Source of the DNA: Methanosaeta sp. PtaB.Bin018
GTDB taxonomy: Archaea > Halobacteriota > Methanosarcinia > Methanotrichales > Methanotrichaceae
NCBI GenBank assembly: GCA_002067755.1
Contig: MVQH01000056.1
Span: forward strand, 1-32,578
Reading direction: 5' to 3'
Length of the DNA stretch: 32,578 nt
The position numbers and the translations under genes were made by a program. Within the stretch, counting starts at the first letter, position 1; each line of letters starts with the position of its first letter. This document shows, one piece after another, positions 8,540-16,874 of this stretch. The notes beneath the pieces were generated by a model. That model was not told the origin of the DNA. It ran no database searches and saw nothing but the letters and a program-made list of their open reading frames with translations.

Positions 8540-9503
8540 GAATGTGTCCTCTCAAGAAATTTTAAATTATTTGAGCTCCGGTGAATGGGTCTCAGGAGAG
8601 GATATGGCAACTCGCCAGGGCATCTCCCGGGCAGCCGTCTGGAAGCAGATTCAGAGCCTTCGTACGAAGGGGTATGAGATCGAATCATCTACCAGAAAGG
8701 GTTACCGTCTGGCAAAATTCCATGACCCCCTTGATGCGGACATGATTTGCGAAGGCCTAAGAACAAAATGGCTCGGCAAGGACCTGCGCTGCTTTGACGA
8801 AGTTTGCTCGACCAATGATGTTGCGAGATCTGTCGCCCGGGAATGCCGGAATGGGACAGTCATCCTTGCTGAGACTCAGACGCAAGGGAGGGGCAGGCTC
8901 TCAAGGCCCTGGGCTTCGCCCCCAGGTGGGATTTGGATGAGCCTGGTCCTCAAGCCAAAGATCTCTCTGGACAGGGCGTATCGCATCAATATGGCAGTGA
9001 GCGTTGCGGTCTCAAGGTCCATGTGCGCTCTTTATGGCCTTGATGTCGGCATAAAATGGCCCAATGATCTCTTGATCGGAGGGCGGAAGGTCTGCGGCAT
9101 ACTTATGGAGATCAGCGCTGAAGTAGACCGCGTTGACTGGGCAGTGGTAGGACTTGGCATCAATGCCAATATTGATGTTATGGGCTTTTCAGTGGATTGG
9201 AGGGCCACATCGCTCCGACAGGAGCTTTGTCAGGATGTTTCGCGGATAGATCTGATCCAGAGGCTTCTTTTGGAGATAGAGGGAACATATCATAGGATGC
9301 ACAGCAGAGATCTATACGAAGAGTGGCGCAGGCGATCTGTCACACTGGGAAAGCAGGTCCGAATAACCTCGGCCTCAGGCGATCTCTCGGGAGAGGCCAT
9401 TGACCTTGCCGAGGACGGGGCCCTATTGATCAGGGCAGAGGATAAGATCAAGCGCGTGCTGGCCGGAGATTGCATTCACCTTCGCGCCCCGGGGGAGGCA
9501 TGA
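8526..9503 (+). CDS. birA: Biotin--[biotin carboxyl-carrier] ligase with N-terminal HTH (BirA)
   Basis: 325 residues if the GTG at 8526 is used (14-nt overlap with pycA). A GTG at 8544, giving a protein starting at SSQEILNYL, is equally reasonable. Residues about 8-60 form a BirA-type winged helix ([20 protein letters not shown]). The catalytic ligase domain follows with [15 protein letters not shown] near residue 120 and [19 protein letters not shown] near 176, which bind biotin and biotinyl-AMP. A short C-terminal SH3-like domain ends the protein. It attaches biotin to the PycB-type carrier. The HTH suggests it can also repress biotin-related genes, as in E. coli, though no operator is evident here. 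Confidence 0.93.
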   Translation: MRRVKNVSSQEILNYLSSGEWVSGEDMATRQGISRAAVWKQIQSLRTKGYEIESSTRKGYRLAKFHDPLDADMICEGLRTKWLGKDLRCFDEVCSTNDVARSVARECRNGTVILAETQTQGRGRLSRPWASPPGGIWMSLVLKPKISLDRAYRINMAVSVAVSRSMCALYGLDVGIKWPNDLLIGGRKVCGILMEISAEVDRVDWAVVGLGINANIDVMGFSVDWRATSLRQELCQDVSRIDLIQRLLLEIEGTYHRMHSRDLYEEWRRRSVTLGKQVRITSASGDLSGEAIDLAEDGALLIRAEDKIKRVLAGDCIHLRAPGEA

Positions 9504-9913
9504 GGAAGAGAAAGGTGTGTGGAATTGCCAGGGATACTCTGCAGTTCATTTTAGAAGCCTCCAGGTCCTCTTTGCCGATGGAGTTTGCAGGGCTCTTGCA
9601 GGCGGACAAGGAGATCATCACAGAGGTTTTAATCCTTCCAGGTACTGAGTCCTCACGCATGAGCGCTTTGATCAGGCTCTACATGCTGCCGAACATGCAG
9701 ATCGTGGGCTCCGTTCACAGCCATCCATCAGCGGACCTGAGGCCTTCCCGGCCTGACATTCAATTCTTCTCGCGCAGCGGAGACTACAACATCATCGTTT
9801 GCCCTCCCTTCGACGAGTCCAGCTGGGCTTGCTATGATGCTGAAGGGGTGCAACGCGACCTGCCAATTTTGGATGTCGATTTCGAGGATGACATATTCGA
9901 TGATGCAAATTAA
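9500..9913 (+). CDS. JAMM/MPN-domain metallopeptidase (Mov34/PAD-1 family)
   Basis: 137 residues from the ATG at 9500, which overlaps the birA TGA as ATGA and has GGGGGAGG just upstream. The complete JAMM zinc signature is present: Glu28 (MEFAGLL), His73 and His75 in VHSHPS, Ser83, and Asp86 exactly ten residues after His75. All catalytic residues are therefore intact. Archaeal JAMM enzymes remove ubiquitin-like SAMP proteins or process sulphur-carrier proteins. The acidic tail (DVDFEDDIFDD) is unusual for a minimal domain. Co-translation with biotin ligase, followed by FAD synthetase and PPAT, hints at a cofactor link, but that is inference. Confidence 0.9.
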   Translation: MRKRKVCGIARDTLQFILEASRSSLPMEFAGLLQADKEIITEVLILPGTESSRMSALIRLYMLPNMQIVGSVHSHPSADLRPSRPDIQFFSRSGDYNIIVCPPFDESSWACYDAEGVQRDLPILDVDFEDDIFDDAN

Positions 9914-9933
9914 CTATCAACGAGGATTTAGGT

Positions 9934-10365
9934 TTGACGCGGGTAGTTGCAACTGGCACCTTTGATCTTCTTCATCCCGGCCACGTCCTATACCTGGAGC
10001 GTTCGAAAGAACTGGGAGACGAGCTGGTGGTGATCGTCGCCAGGGATGTAAATGTGCGGCACAAGCCAAAGCCATTCGTGCCTGAGGAGCAGAGGCTGAG
10101 GATGATCAAGTCTCTGAAAGCAGTGGACAGGGCAGTCTTAGGAGAGCACAAGGACATATTCCGCACCATCGAGCATCTCAGGCCGGATATAATTACCCTT
10201 GGCTTCGACCAGCACTTCGATCCATCTCATCTCGAGGCTGAGCTGTCAAGACGCGACCTGCATCCACGCATTGTGAGGATCGAAGAACAAGATCTCTGCG
10301 AGCTGTGCAGCTCGCGCCGAATCGTCGCTAAAATTTTGGAGCGCTTCGGCAAGGGACGAATCTAA
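9934..10365 (+). CDS. ribL: FAD synthetase, archaeal RibL type
   Basis: 143 residues from a TTG at 9934, with GAGG 8 nt upstream. The nucleotidyltransferase signature TGTFDLLHPGH is at residues 7-17. It is followed by RSKELGDELVVIVARD and PEEQRLRMIKSLKAVDRAVLG, which closely resemble archaeal RibL. RibL adenylylates FMN to FAD and uses conserved C-terminal cysteines. The C-terminal DLCELCSSRRIV provides such a CxxC. Glycerol-3-phosphate cytidylyltransferases share the fold, but the archaeal context and the cysteines favour RibL. It lies 20 nt after the JAMM gene on the same strand. Confidence 0.9.
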   Translation: MTRVVATGTFDLLHPGHVLYLERSKELGDELVVIVARDVNVRHKPKPFVPEEQRLRMIKSLKAVDRAVLGEHKDIFRTIEHLRPDIITLGFDQHFDPSHLEAELSRRDLHPRIVRIEEQDLCELCSSRRIVAKILERFGKGRI

Positions 10366-10375
10366 GCCGCCAGGT

Positions 10376-10383
10376 ACTTATAC
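10376..10383 (+). promoter_or_regulatory. Candidate TATA box for the PPAT gene (leaderless start)
   Basis: ACTTATAC centred about 27 nt before the ATG at 10407. There is no purine-rich ribosome site in between. The spacing fits transcription beginning at the start codon. Confidence 0.45.
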
Positions 10384-10406
10384 GGCTCCTTCATTTGCGG
10401 CCCTGT

Positions 10407-10871
10407 ATGGCCAGAGTTGCAGTAGGAGGCACCTTTGATCCCATTCACGATGGACACATCTCCTTGCTTAGGCGGGCCTATGAGCTGGGAAGGGATGGAG
10501 ACGTGATCATCGGCCTCACCTCCGACGAGATGGCCAGGGAGAGCAGGACCAGGCAGGTTCGAGATTTCAAAGTACGGGAGAGAAATCTGAGGGAGGTTGT
10601 GCGAAGGTGCTTTGGCATCGAAGATGCTAAAATAATAAAGATCGAAGATCAGTGTGGTTCATCGATTTATGAGGATTTCGACTATATTGTCGTCTCTCCC
10701 GAGACTCTGCCAATGGCCAAGAAGATAAATCGCCTTAGAGAGAAGAGAAATTTGAAGCCTCTGGAGATCTCCGTAATAGAATATCAGCTGGCAGAGGATC
10801 ATGTCAGGATAAGCTCGACCAGGATCACTGAGGGAGAGATCGATAAGCACGGAAGGCTGCTAAACGATTGA
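10407..10871 (+). CDS. coaD: Phosphopantetheine adenylyltransferase, archaeal type
   Basis: 154 residues from the ATG at 10407. An in-frame TTG at 10395 is rejected because the TATA box at 10376-10383 places the transcript start at 10407 and the family begins MxxVAVGGTFDPIHDGH. That motif at residues 3-14 contains the HxGH nucleotide-binding signature. The second signature, RISSTRI, lies near residues 135-141. The enzyme adenylylates 4'-phosphopantetheine in coenzyme A synthesis. The archaeal enzyme belongs to the same superfamily as RibL encoded just upstream, so the two adjacent genes are distant paralogues. A weak GCCC/GGGC hairpin with an internal T run follows at 10872-10887 and may end the transcript. 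Confidence 0.93.
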   Translation: MARVAVGGTFDPIHDGHISLLRRAYELGRDGDVIIGLTSDEMARESRTRQVRDFKVRERNLREVVRRCFGIEDAKIIKIEDQCGSSIYEDFDYIVVSPETLPMAKKINRLREKRNLKPLEISVIEYQLAEDHVRISSTRITEGEIDKHGRLLND

Positions 10872-10973
10872 GCCCCCCTTTTTGGGCACAAAAGTTAATT
10901 AATTGCCTGGTCAAATACCATTGAAAAAAATCGCCCCCTCGGGGTATTCTCGGGCGGAGGAAGGAGGAGGTTT

Positions 10974-11408
10974 TTGGATTTGAAGAGATTTGATGCGTTG
11001 CTCGAAAAGGACATTGCCGACTATCATGGTGAATTCGCCCAGCTCATTCGTCAGGCTCCTGCGCTTTACAGGATGATGACCAAGCTTCTGGACGACAGTG
11101 ACCTTCCAAGTTCGATGTCACCGCTCATCATCGCGGCCATAGCTTACTTCATACTGCCAGGAGATGTAATTCCCGAGGACAAGTTCGGGCCGACTGGTTA
11201 TGTGGATGACATATATCTGTGCGCCTTCGTGGCAGACCAGGTGATGAAGGCTACAGGCTCCGAGGATATACTGATCAGAAACTGGGATGGAAAGGAACCT
11301 GTTGTGGCTTTGATAAAGGAGATCCTCGACAGAGAGCAGGAGCTTGTCGGCGACAAGAAGGGCTCCATAATGGAGTATATTGGCTATGACCAGCTGGGGA
11401 CATCGTAA
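10974..11408 (+). CDS. DUF1232 (YkvA-like) protein
   Basis: 144 residues from a TTG at 10974. A second TTG at 10980 is also possible, as the ribosome site AAGGAGGAGG (10961-10970) serves either. The core segment SPLIIAAIAYFILPGDVIPE followed by GYVDDIYLCAFVADQVM is the DUF1232 signature: a short hydrophobic helix, the LPxDxIP turn, then an acidic DD helix. The family is often membrane-associated and its function is unknown. The C-terminal helix is charged. The gene is alone between the PPAT gene and a convergent gene 10 nt away. Confidence 0.85.
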   Translation: MDLKRFDALLEKDIADYHGEFAQLIRQAPALYRMMTKLLDDSDLPSSMSPLIIAAIAYFILPGDVIPEDKFGPTGYVDDIYLCAFVADQVMKATGSEDILIRNWDGKEPVVALIKEILDREQELVGDKKGSIMEYIGYDQLGTS

Positions 11409-11418
11409 CTGACTTTGA

Positions 11419-13098
11419 CTACCGGTTTTGGGCCTGCAGCTCCAGGACAGAGAAAAGAGACGTCAGGTGAATGGCTCTGATCAGTTCTGGTAATGGAAAA
11501 GGTCCATTGAGCCTGCCCAGATGGTTCTCATCAATATTGCGATGCTTCTCGCCCCCCATCTCCTCGGCCATCCTATCGGCAAGATCCTCCCAGGCGATGC
11601 AGCAATCCAAGGTGCTAGTCTCCTGACATGTAAAAGCACGATAATATTCATGAAAGCTGCCCTTCATAAGGCTGCTCAATTCGTCTCTTTTGAAGGATCC
11701 TCTGCTGCGAAAGTAGCATCCCAAAACAAGGCTCATGCTCAGGAGATGCAGGCCTGCATGCTCAAAAAGCTCCTGGGAGGATATCTTTTCATAAACATTG
11801 ATGTGCTCCAGGTCGGCGATTCCTGAGAGCCTGAGGTTAGGATACCGGCAGGACTCCTGCCAATCTTCCAATCTCCCTGCAAGCTTTCTGCTCCAGCGAT
11901 ACACGTCGTCTCCCCCCTCAAGCCCTCTGCGATGACTGAGTGGAATTAGGGAGGTGTGAATCAAGCCGCATCTTACGAGATGGGCGAGATCATGGGCACA
12001 AGTGATCATGCCTTTGCGAAGTCCTTCAGTGGATAGCCTGGGGTCGCCGAGATAGACGAAGTAATCTCGCTTTGCAGTGTAGCAGATCCCATGAGGTTCG
12101 AGCTCCGAGATCCCAATTGCCGACCGAAGGGCAGGAGGAAGGCCATCGACCTTGATGAGGCTGCCTTGAGGCACTGGAAGATGGCTTGATATGCCAAATC
12201 CCTTCAGAAATTTTTGCATTCTTGCCTCAGCCAGGAGCTTTTTTCTATCACCTGCATCGCGGCAGAGTTTGATCGCAACGCAGCCATGGCCAAAGGACGC
12301 AACCAAAGTCCTTCCCATCCTCCTCCAGAATTTTGCGCCATGTTTTGAGAGAAGTTCGTCCAGGTCATAGGACACTATGTCGTCCTCACTCTCCGCCTCG
12401 TTTGCGCGCTTCGTGAGCTGCGGACGACTGTGTCGAAACAGGGACAATTGGACAGCCCCATCTCTACCGCAGAGAGTCTTGGATATGGCATCGAAACCCG
12501 AGTTCTCCACCTTATCCACAATGCCTCCCTTGCGAATTATTCTGAAGCTATAAAGGCTCGCTATGTCCTGAGCAGATACCGCACTCGTTCTGAAGGGGTA
12601 TTCTCCCGGAGGAGAGCGATCCAGTAAATCTCGGAAGTGCAACGCAAGCGTCTGAGCTGCCTGCTGGCGAGTGGGATAAGAGTCGGCTTTCAGCTTTTTT
12701 GTCAAAAAGTCAACAGCACTCTCGCCTATGTCCAGAATTGCCTTCTTGACATGTTCGTCTCCAGAGCAGAGCAGATCCATCAGAAGTTCGAGGTTCTCCA
12801 TCTTGGAGGAGGGCAGGCCCGATATCTCAAGCCAGGCCCTGGCTGCAAGCCCACGTGTGTAGCAGCTACGACCCTTCAGGGGCTTTCGCAGTGCTTCTAG
12901 GGCCTCATAATCTCCTGTTCTTCCGAGGGCTGAGATGGCTGCGTGCCGCACCGAAGGAATGGGATCGTCCAGCGCCCTGACCAGAGCCCTGGACGAGCAT
13001 CCCCTGCATGCCCTGCCAAGCGAGCGTGCTGCAAAGAGGCGGATGCGATGATCTTTGTGTGTGGAGAGGAGCACTTCCAGGCCTTTGCTGTCATCCAT
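11419..13098 (-). CDS. HEAT-repeat protein with a degenerate kinase-like C-terminal region
   Basis: 559 residues from the ATG at 13098, overlapping the RNase P gene by 8 nt. Residues about 1-165 are HEAT/PBS-lyase-type helical repeats (HRIRLFAARSLG, SVRHAAISALGRTGD, YTRGLAARAWLEISG, PTRQQAAQTLALHF). From about 265 on, the layout recalls a protein-kinase-like fold: VAIKLCRD then LLAEARMQKFL (candidate Lys and Glu), later THDLAHL-like CAHDLAHLVRCGLIHT, and GIADLEHI where a DFG-type metal site might sit. Canonical HRD and DFG motifs are missing, so activity is doubtful or divergent. I do not recognise a named family. Close coupling to an RNase P subunit may or may not be functional. Confidence 0.82.
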   Translation of the reverse strand: MDDSKGLEVLLSTHKDHRIRLFAARSLGRACRGCSSRALVRALDDPIPSVRHAAISALGRTGDYEALEALRKPLKGRSCYTRGLAARAWLEISGLPSSKMENLELLMDLLCSGDEHVKKAILDIGESAVDFLTKKLKADSYPTRQQAAQTLALHFRDLLDRSPPGEYPFRTSAVSAQDIASLYSFRIIRKGGIVDKVENSGFDAISKTLCGRDGAVQLSLFRHSRPQLTKRANEAESEDDIVSYDLDELLSKHGAKFWRRMGRTLVASFGHGCVAIKLCRDAGDRKKLLAEARMQKFLKGFGISSHLPVPQGSLIKVDGLPPALRSAIGISELEPHGICYTAKRDYFVYLGDPRLSTEGLRKGMITCAHDLAHLVRCGLIHTSLIPLSHRRGLEGGDDVYRWSRKLAGRLEDWQESCRYPNLRLSGIADLEHINVYEKISSQELFEHAGLHLLSMSLVLGCYFRSRGSFKRDELSSLMKGSFHEYYRAFTCQETSTLDCCIAWEDLADRMAEEMGGEKHRNIDENHLGRLNGPFPLPELIRAIHLTSLFSVLELQAQNR

Positions 13099-13393
13099 AA
13101 GGGCGTCTCATCTGCTTTCCGCAGGATGAGCAGGTTGTGACCAGGATGCCTTCGCGAAGCCTAACCCTTCGGCCCGATGCTGATAGATAGCATCCACAGC
13201 TCTTGCAGACGAAGCTCTTCAGTTGGCGGGGCATCCTGACCCTTGTTCGGGCGCTGATCTTAAGGGCTATCTGCACATATCTATTGCTCCTCTCCGGATG
13301 GGTCTCATATTCCTTGGCCGCTAAAGAGAAGAGTCGCTCCATGCGTTGCACTGCTAGATCTCTGGCCTTGTGGCTGTCTTTTCTGCGTCTCAC
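13091..13393 (-). CDS. rnp4: Ribonuclease P protein component 4 (Rpp21)
   Basis: 100 residues from a GTG at 13393. The N-terminal helices (ARDLAVQRMERLFSLAAKEY, then RSNRYVQIALKIS) and a C-terminal zinc ribbon with Cys63-x2-Cys66 and Cys88-x2-Cys91 match the Rpr2/Rpp21 family. In archaea it pairs with Rpp29 on the specificity domain of RNase P RNA to trim tRNA 5' ends. The region RVRMPRQLKSFVCKSCG is the characteristic lead into the ribbon. The message may be leaderless, since a TATA-like ATTTTATAT (minus, 13418-13426) lies about 29 nt upstream. The stop overlaps the start of the HEAT/kinase-like gene. Confidence 0.93.
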   Translation of the reverse strand: MRRRKDSHKARDLAVQRMERLFSLAAKEYETHPERSNRYVQIALKISARTRVRMPRQLKSFVCKSCGCYLSASGRRVRLREGILVTTCSSCGKQMRRPYG

Positions 13394-13417
13394 AGCTAAT
13401 GTTCTGGCGGATTTGAG

Positions 13418-13426
13418 ATATAAAAT
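13418..13426. promoter_or_regulatory. Single AT box between divergent genes rnp4 and 13441
   Basis: ATATAAAAT read rightward is ATTTTATAT read leftward, so the same box could serve both directions. Leftward spacing to the rnp4 GTG (about 29 nt) is ideal for a leaderless transcript. Rightward spacing puts transcription near 13447, just inside the annotated start of the next gene. Confidence 0.4.
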
Positions 13427-13440
13427 CTATTTCTATCAGG

Positions 13441-13719
13441 ATGTCCATCTTCCAGATGATGTCAGACAATTCCCTTTCCATCGAGATCACGCCCGAGATG
13501 CAAAAGTACATTCGCGCCAGATCAACTGACCTGCGGGTGGCCACCACCTGCGAAGGCCCTCTGATCTTCTCAATAAAAATCAGCCCACCTAAAGCGACAG
13601 ATCGGGTAGTAGTAGTAGGAGAGCGTAAGGTCTACATCTCATCATTGCAGGCGCAGTACATCAAGGCAATCGATGAGCGAATGCTTCCAAGATGCGCCCT
13701 GGAGAGAAGACGGCGTTAA
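13441..13719 (+). CDS. Small conserved-looking protein of unknown function
   Basis: 92 residues if the first ATG (13441) is used. In-frame ATGs at 13456 and 13459 may be the real starts, because the only TATA box (13418-13426) would start transcription near 13447. The protein alternates short strands and helices: SIEITPEMQKYIRARSTDLR, then LIFSIKISPPKATDRVVVVG, then KVYISSLQAQYIKAIDERML. It ends in a basic tail (RRRR). It has one cysteine pair-free core and no signal peptide, so it is probably cytosolic. No family is recognised. Its stop overlaps that of the convergent XTP pyrophosphatase gene by 3 nt. Confidence 0.78.
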   Translation: MSIFQMMSDNSLSIEITPEMQKYIRARSTDLRVATTCEGPLIFSIKISPPKATDRVVVVGERKVYISSLQAQYIKAIDERMLPRCALERRRR

Positions 13720-14255
13720 TTGCGATTCTCGTCAAGCCACAGCTTCAGCGCCTTCATGGAACTTGCGCGATGAGATATCTCGTTCTTCTCCGAAAGATCC
13801 ATCTCTGCCAGGCTGATCTCGTTTATATAAAAGATCGGGTCGTAGCCAAATCCCTTCGTGCCTCGCGCCTTGGTGCCTATTTTGCCATGAACCTCGCCCC
13901 GAAACATTTGGAGCTCCATTCCTGGCTCGATGTAAGCGACCACAGAGCGGAAATATGCCCTGCGGTCCTCCACGCCTTCCATCAACCGCAGGATTCCGCG
14001 GTTACCGATAGTTTTTTGCACATACGCAGAGTAGACCCCAGGAAACCCCGATAGAGCCTCGATGAAAAGGCCGGCATCCTCGAGCATCACTGGCCCTTGC
14101 AGCCTTTCAGCCACCTCTCTCATCCCGAATGCTGCAACTTCCTCCAGTGTGTCTGCCTGAATCTCAGTGTAGCCGATATCCTTCTGGATCAGATCGCCAA
14201 GGATAGCCTTCGCCTCCAAAAACTTTCCCTTGTTGCTGGTTACAAAATAGATCAT
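13716..14255 (-). CDS. rdgB: XTP/dITP diphosphatase (RdgB/HAM1 family)
   Basis: 179 residues from the ATG at 14255, where AGGTG lies 6 nt upstream and the family N-terminus [16 protein letters not shown] begins. A longer open frame to 14402 is rejected. Signature elements are the SNKGK substrate loop, a Glu-rich helix ([18 protein letters not shown]), [24 protein letters not shown] and the C-terminal [11 protein letters not shown] plus [10 protein letters not shown]. The enzyme hydrolyses deaminated purine nucleotides (ITP, XTP, dITP) to monophosphates, keeping them out of DNA and RNA. It lacks other fused domains. It is divergent from gatD with a 149-bp shared intergenic region. Confidence 0.95.
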   Translation of the reverse strand: MIYFVTSNKGKFLEAKAILGDLIQKDIGYTEIQADTLEEVAAFGMREVAERLQGPVMLEDAGLFIEALSGFPGVYSAYVQKTIGNRGILRLMEGVEDRRAYFRSVVAYIEPGMELQMFRGEVHGKIGTKARGTKGFGYDPIFYINEISLAEMDLSEKNEISHRASSMKALKLWLDENRN

Positions 14256-14404
14256 CGCAAACACCTTACGGTCTCTTGACTCTTGGGCCCCAAGTGATAC
14301 TATCCAGCTTTCATGATCTATTAATCTGCTTCGATTCGAGGGCAACGTTTTTAGGGGTCCAGCAGAAAGACGCCAAAGATAATCGATCATCTGGTGAGGC
14401 AAAA

Positions 14405-15646
14405 ATGGATCTGGGGGATAGAGTCTGCATTGAGAGGAACGGCAGGTCCTACGAGGGCGTGCTCATGCCGTCCAGGCGCAAGGATCACGTGGTAATAAAG
14501 CTGGACAACGGCTACAACATAGGCCTGTACCTTCCCAAATCCAAGCTTACGCTCGTTGAGAAAGGGCAGGAGCTGAAGCCTTTGGATGGAGACTGGCAGC
14601 TTCGAAGAAAAGCAGGACTTCCTCAGGTATCCATCCTATCTACTGGCGGGACGATCGCCAGCAAGGTCGACTACAGGACTGGTGCTGTCACCAGTCAGTT
14701 CTCGGCAGGTGAGATCATCGCTGCCATCCCAGAACTGGAGGAGATCGCCAACTACAATGCCAGGGTGATCTATCAGATATTGAGCGAGAACATGCGCGCA
14801 GACTACTGGATGGCGCTTGCGCGCGCAGTGGCCGAGGAGATACGCTCGGGTGCAGAAGGGATCATCATAACACACGGCACAGATACCATGATGTACACCG
14901 CTGCTGCCCTTTCATTCATGTTGAGGACGCCCGTGCCAGTTGTAATCGTCGGCTCACAGAGGAGCTCAGATAGGCCAAGCAGCGATGCAGCCATGAATGC
15001 CATCTGCGCTGCGACTGTTGCCATAAGCGACATTGCCGAGGTCTGTGTCGTGATGCACGGCACTACCAGCGACGACTACTGTTTTATTCATCGGGGCACA
15101 AGGGTGCGCAAGATGCATACATCTCGAAGAGACGCCTTCCAGAGCATGAACCAGCCACCTCTGGGGCGCGTAGATTACCAATCCCGCGAGATCCAGACAT
15201 TCCTGCCCTATCGTCGTCGCAGCGAGTCTGAGCTGGCCATCATGGACCGGCTGGAGACCCAGTGTGCCCTCGTCAAGTACACGCCCGGGGCCTCGCCGGA
15301 GATCTTGAACTACTACATCGACAAAGGCTACAAGGGCATTGTACTAGAGGGCACTGGCCTGGGCCATGTGGCCTCAGATTGGATCGATGGCATCAGAAAG
15401 GCCACAGAGGAGGAGATCCCAGTCGTCGTAACCTCGCAGTGCCTGCGAGGAAGGATAGGCGACCTGGTTTATGATACAGGACGCTACATGCTCGATGCAG
15501 GAGCAATAGAAGGCGAGGACATGCTCCCTGAGGTCGCCTTGGTCAAGCTCATGTGGGTCTTGGCGAACAGGCCAAATGAGGTACGATCGCTCATGAGAAG
15601 GCCCCTTGCCGGAGAGCTATCCTTCTCTACACCCATGTGCGTCTGA
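14405..15646 (+). CDS. gatD: Glutamyl-tRNA(Gln) amidotransferase subunit D
   Basis: 413 residues from the ATG at 14405, with GGTGAGG about 7 nt upstream. The frame is open back to 14276, but the family start [20 protein letters not shown] is here. An N-terminal SH3-like domain (about 1-75) precedes an L-asparaginase-type amidase domain with [18 protein letters not shown] and a later KYTPG, which carry the catalytic Thr, Thr-Asp and Lys. GatD frees ammonia from glutamine or asparagine for GatE, which amidates Glu-tRNA(Gln) in archaea. GatE is not in the window, although the two genes are often adjacent. A plain L-asparaginase is excluded by the N-terminal domain. Confidence 0.95.
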   Translation: MDLGDRVCIERNGRSYEGVLMPSRRKDHVVIKLDNGYNIGLYLPKSKLTLVEKGQELKPLDGDWQLRRKAGLPQVSILSTGGTIASKVDYRTGAVTSQFSAGEIIAAIPELEEIANYNARVIYQILSENMRADYWMALARAVAEEIRSGAEGIIITHGTDTMMYTAAALSFMLRTPVPVVIVGSQRSSDRPSSDAAMNAICAATVAISDIAEVCVVMHGTTSDDYCFIHRGTRVRKMHTSRRDAFQSMNQPPLGRVDYQSREIQTFLPYRRRSESELAIMDRLETQCALVKYTPGASPEILNYYIDKGYKGIVLEGTGLGHVASDWIDGIRKATEEEIPVVVTSQCLRGRIGDLVYDTGRYMLDAGAIEGEDMLPEVALVKLMWVLANRPNEVRSLMRRPLAGELSFSTPMCV

Positions 15647-15668
15647 TCGATCGGAAGTCAGGCCAAAC

Positions 15669-15677
15669 CTTATAAAC
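15669..15677 (+). promoter_or_regulatory. TATA box of the ribosomal protein L10e/aIF2-beta operon
   Basis: CTTATAAAC preceded by an AAAC stretch. A transcript starting about 25 nt downstream (near 15699) would have a leader of about 25 nt holding GGAGG (15710-15714), 9 nt ahead of the TTG start at 15724. Confidence 0.6.
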
Positions 15678-15723
15678 AAGGTGAATAGAGCACCAATCTC
15701 AGGATTATCGGAGGAATAAAGTT

Positions 15724-16239
15724 TTGACACGTAAGCCAGGAAGCATGTACAGAAGACATGAGCGGCCCTACACGCGCAGAAGGTATATGGGCGGAGTTCC
15801 GGGGAGCAAGGTAGTTCACTACGACATGGGAAATTTGCAGGAGGATTTTCCACTCGAGCTCAGTTTAGTGATACGAGAGCCCTGTCAGATCAGGCATACC
15901 GCACTGGAGGCTGCCAGGGTTGCAGCCAACCGTTTTCTCCTCAAGCAATTGGGCAGGACCAACTTCCGCCTCAAGCTCAGAGTATACCCCCACCACGTCA
16001 TACGCGAGAACAAGCAGGCTACGGGCGCTGGTGCAGACCGTGTCTCAAGTGGGATGAGACGCGCCTTCGGCAAGGCTGTGGGAACTGCTGCACAGCTCGA
16101 TGCTGGACAGAAGCTCTTCACATTGGGGGTTCCCCCTCAGTATCTCAACGATGCCAAGGTTGCATTGACAAGGGCAGGGCATAAGCTGCCGTCTCCAATT
16201 CAGATAATCGTGGAGTCGGGTCAAGAGCTGATCAGGTAA
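15724..16239 (+). CDS. rpl10e: Large ribosomal subunit protein uL16 (archaeal L10e)
   Basis: 171 residues from a TTG at 15724, supported by GGAGG 9 nt upstream. The sequence is unmistakable: [20 protein letters not shown] at the N-terminus, then LQLSLV-type core, [20 protein letters not shown] and [18 protein letters not shown], the loop that reaches the peptidyl-transferase/elongation-factor region of the 50S subunit. Length is normal for archaeal L10e. The gene heads a cluster with aIF2-beta 5 nt downstream, so two translation genes share a transcript, with its own TATA box at 15669. Confidence 0.97.
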   Translation: MTRKPGSMYRRHERPYTRRRYMGGVPGSKVVHYDMGNLQEDFPLELSLVIREPCQIRHTALEAARVAANRFLLKQLGRTNFRLKLRVYPHHVIRENKQATGAGADRVSSGMRRAFGKAVGTAAQLDAGQKLFTLGVPPQYLNDAKVALTRAGHKLPSPIQIIVESGQELIR

Positions 16240-16244
16240 TCTGG

Positions 16245-16874
16245 ATGGATGATTACTTAGCTGGCCTGGATAGGGCCATGAAGAGGATGCCGACCACTCG
16301 GGAGTCCAAAGAGAGGTTTATCATTCCTTCCGCAAAGGTCTTTTACGAGGGCAAGACCACAGTCCTGGAGAACTTCGGGGCGATAGCTGACACTTTGAAC
16401 CGAGACACAGAACATCTCATGAAGTATCTGCTTCAGGAGCTTGGAACTGCTGGTAAGATCGAAGGGCAGCGCGGGATCTTTCAGGGAAAGTTCAGCGAGG
16501 CTGCCATTGCTCGTCAGATTGAGTCCTACTTTGAGGAGTATGTGGTCTGCACAGAGTGCAGGCTGCCAGATACACACTTAATAAAAAGCGATCGCGTGCT
16601 GACGCTGAAATGCGATGCCTGTGGCGCTCACAGGCCTGTGCGCAAGAGAAAAGCCACTGCCAATGTGCAAAAAGATGTCATCGAGGAGGGAGAGACCTAT
16701 GAGCTGCGCATCGAGTCGGTGGGCAATAAAGGCGACGGGATCGCCAAGGTGGACAAGTATCTCATCTTCGTGCCAAGCGCCGTGAAGGGCGAGATCGTCA
16801 AGGCCAAGATAAAGAAGATCAGCGGCACTCTGGCTTTTGCCGAGGTCGTGGAGAGGAAGGGCAAGGCATCCTAA
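16245..16874 (+). CDS. Translation initiation factor aIF2 subunit beta with C-terminal TRAM domain
   Basis: 209 residues from the ATG at 16245. Residues 1-130 are canonical aIF2-beta: an N-terminal helix, the [19 protein letters not shown] core, and a zinc ribbon with Cys102-x2-Cys105 and Cys123-x2-Cys126. After a basic linker ([10 protein letters not shown]), residues about 145-205 form a TRAM domain ([20 protein letters not shown], then [13 protein letters not shown]), an OB-like RNA-binding fold. aIF2-beta assists initiator tRNA binding with the gamma and alpha subunits. Most archaeal homologues end after the zinc ribbon (about 135-140 residues). As I recall, TRAM-extended versions occur in Methanosarcinales. 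The gene is closely coupled to rpl10e and to the small gene that follows. Confidence 0.95.
   Translation: MDDYLAGLDRAMKRMPTTRESKERFIIPSAKVFYEGKTTVLENFGAIADTLNRDTEHLMKYLLQELGTAGKIEGQRGIFQGKFSEAAIARQIESYFEEYVVCTECRLPDTHLIKSDRVLTLKCDACGAHRPVRKRKATANVQKDVIEEGETYELRIESVGNKGDGIAKVDKYLIFVPSAVKGEIVKAKIKKISGTLAFAEVVERKGKAS

Noticed and set aside
14276-14404. N-terminal extension of gatD
   Set aside because: The open frame continues upstream, but the family N-terminus and the ribosome site fit the ATG at 14405, and the extension overlaps the promoter region of the divergent rdgB.
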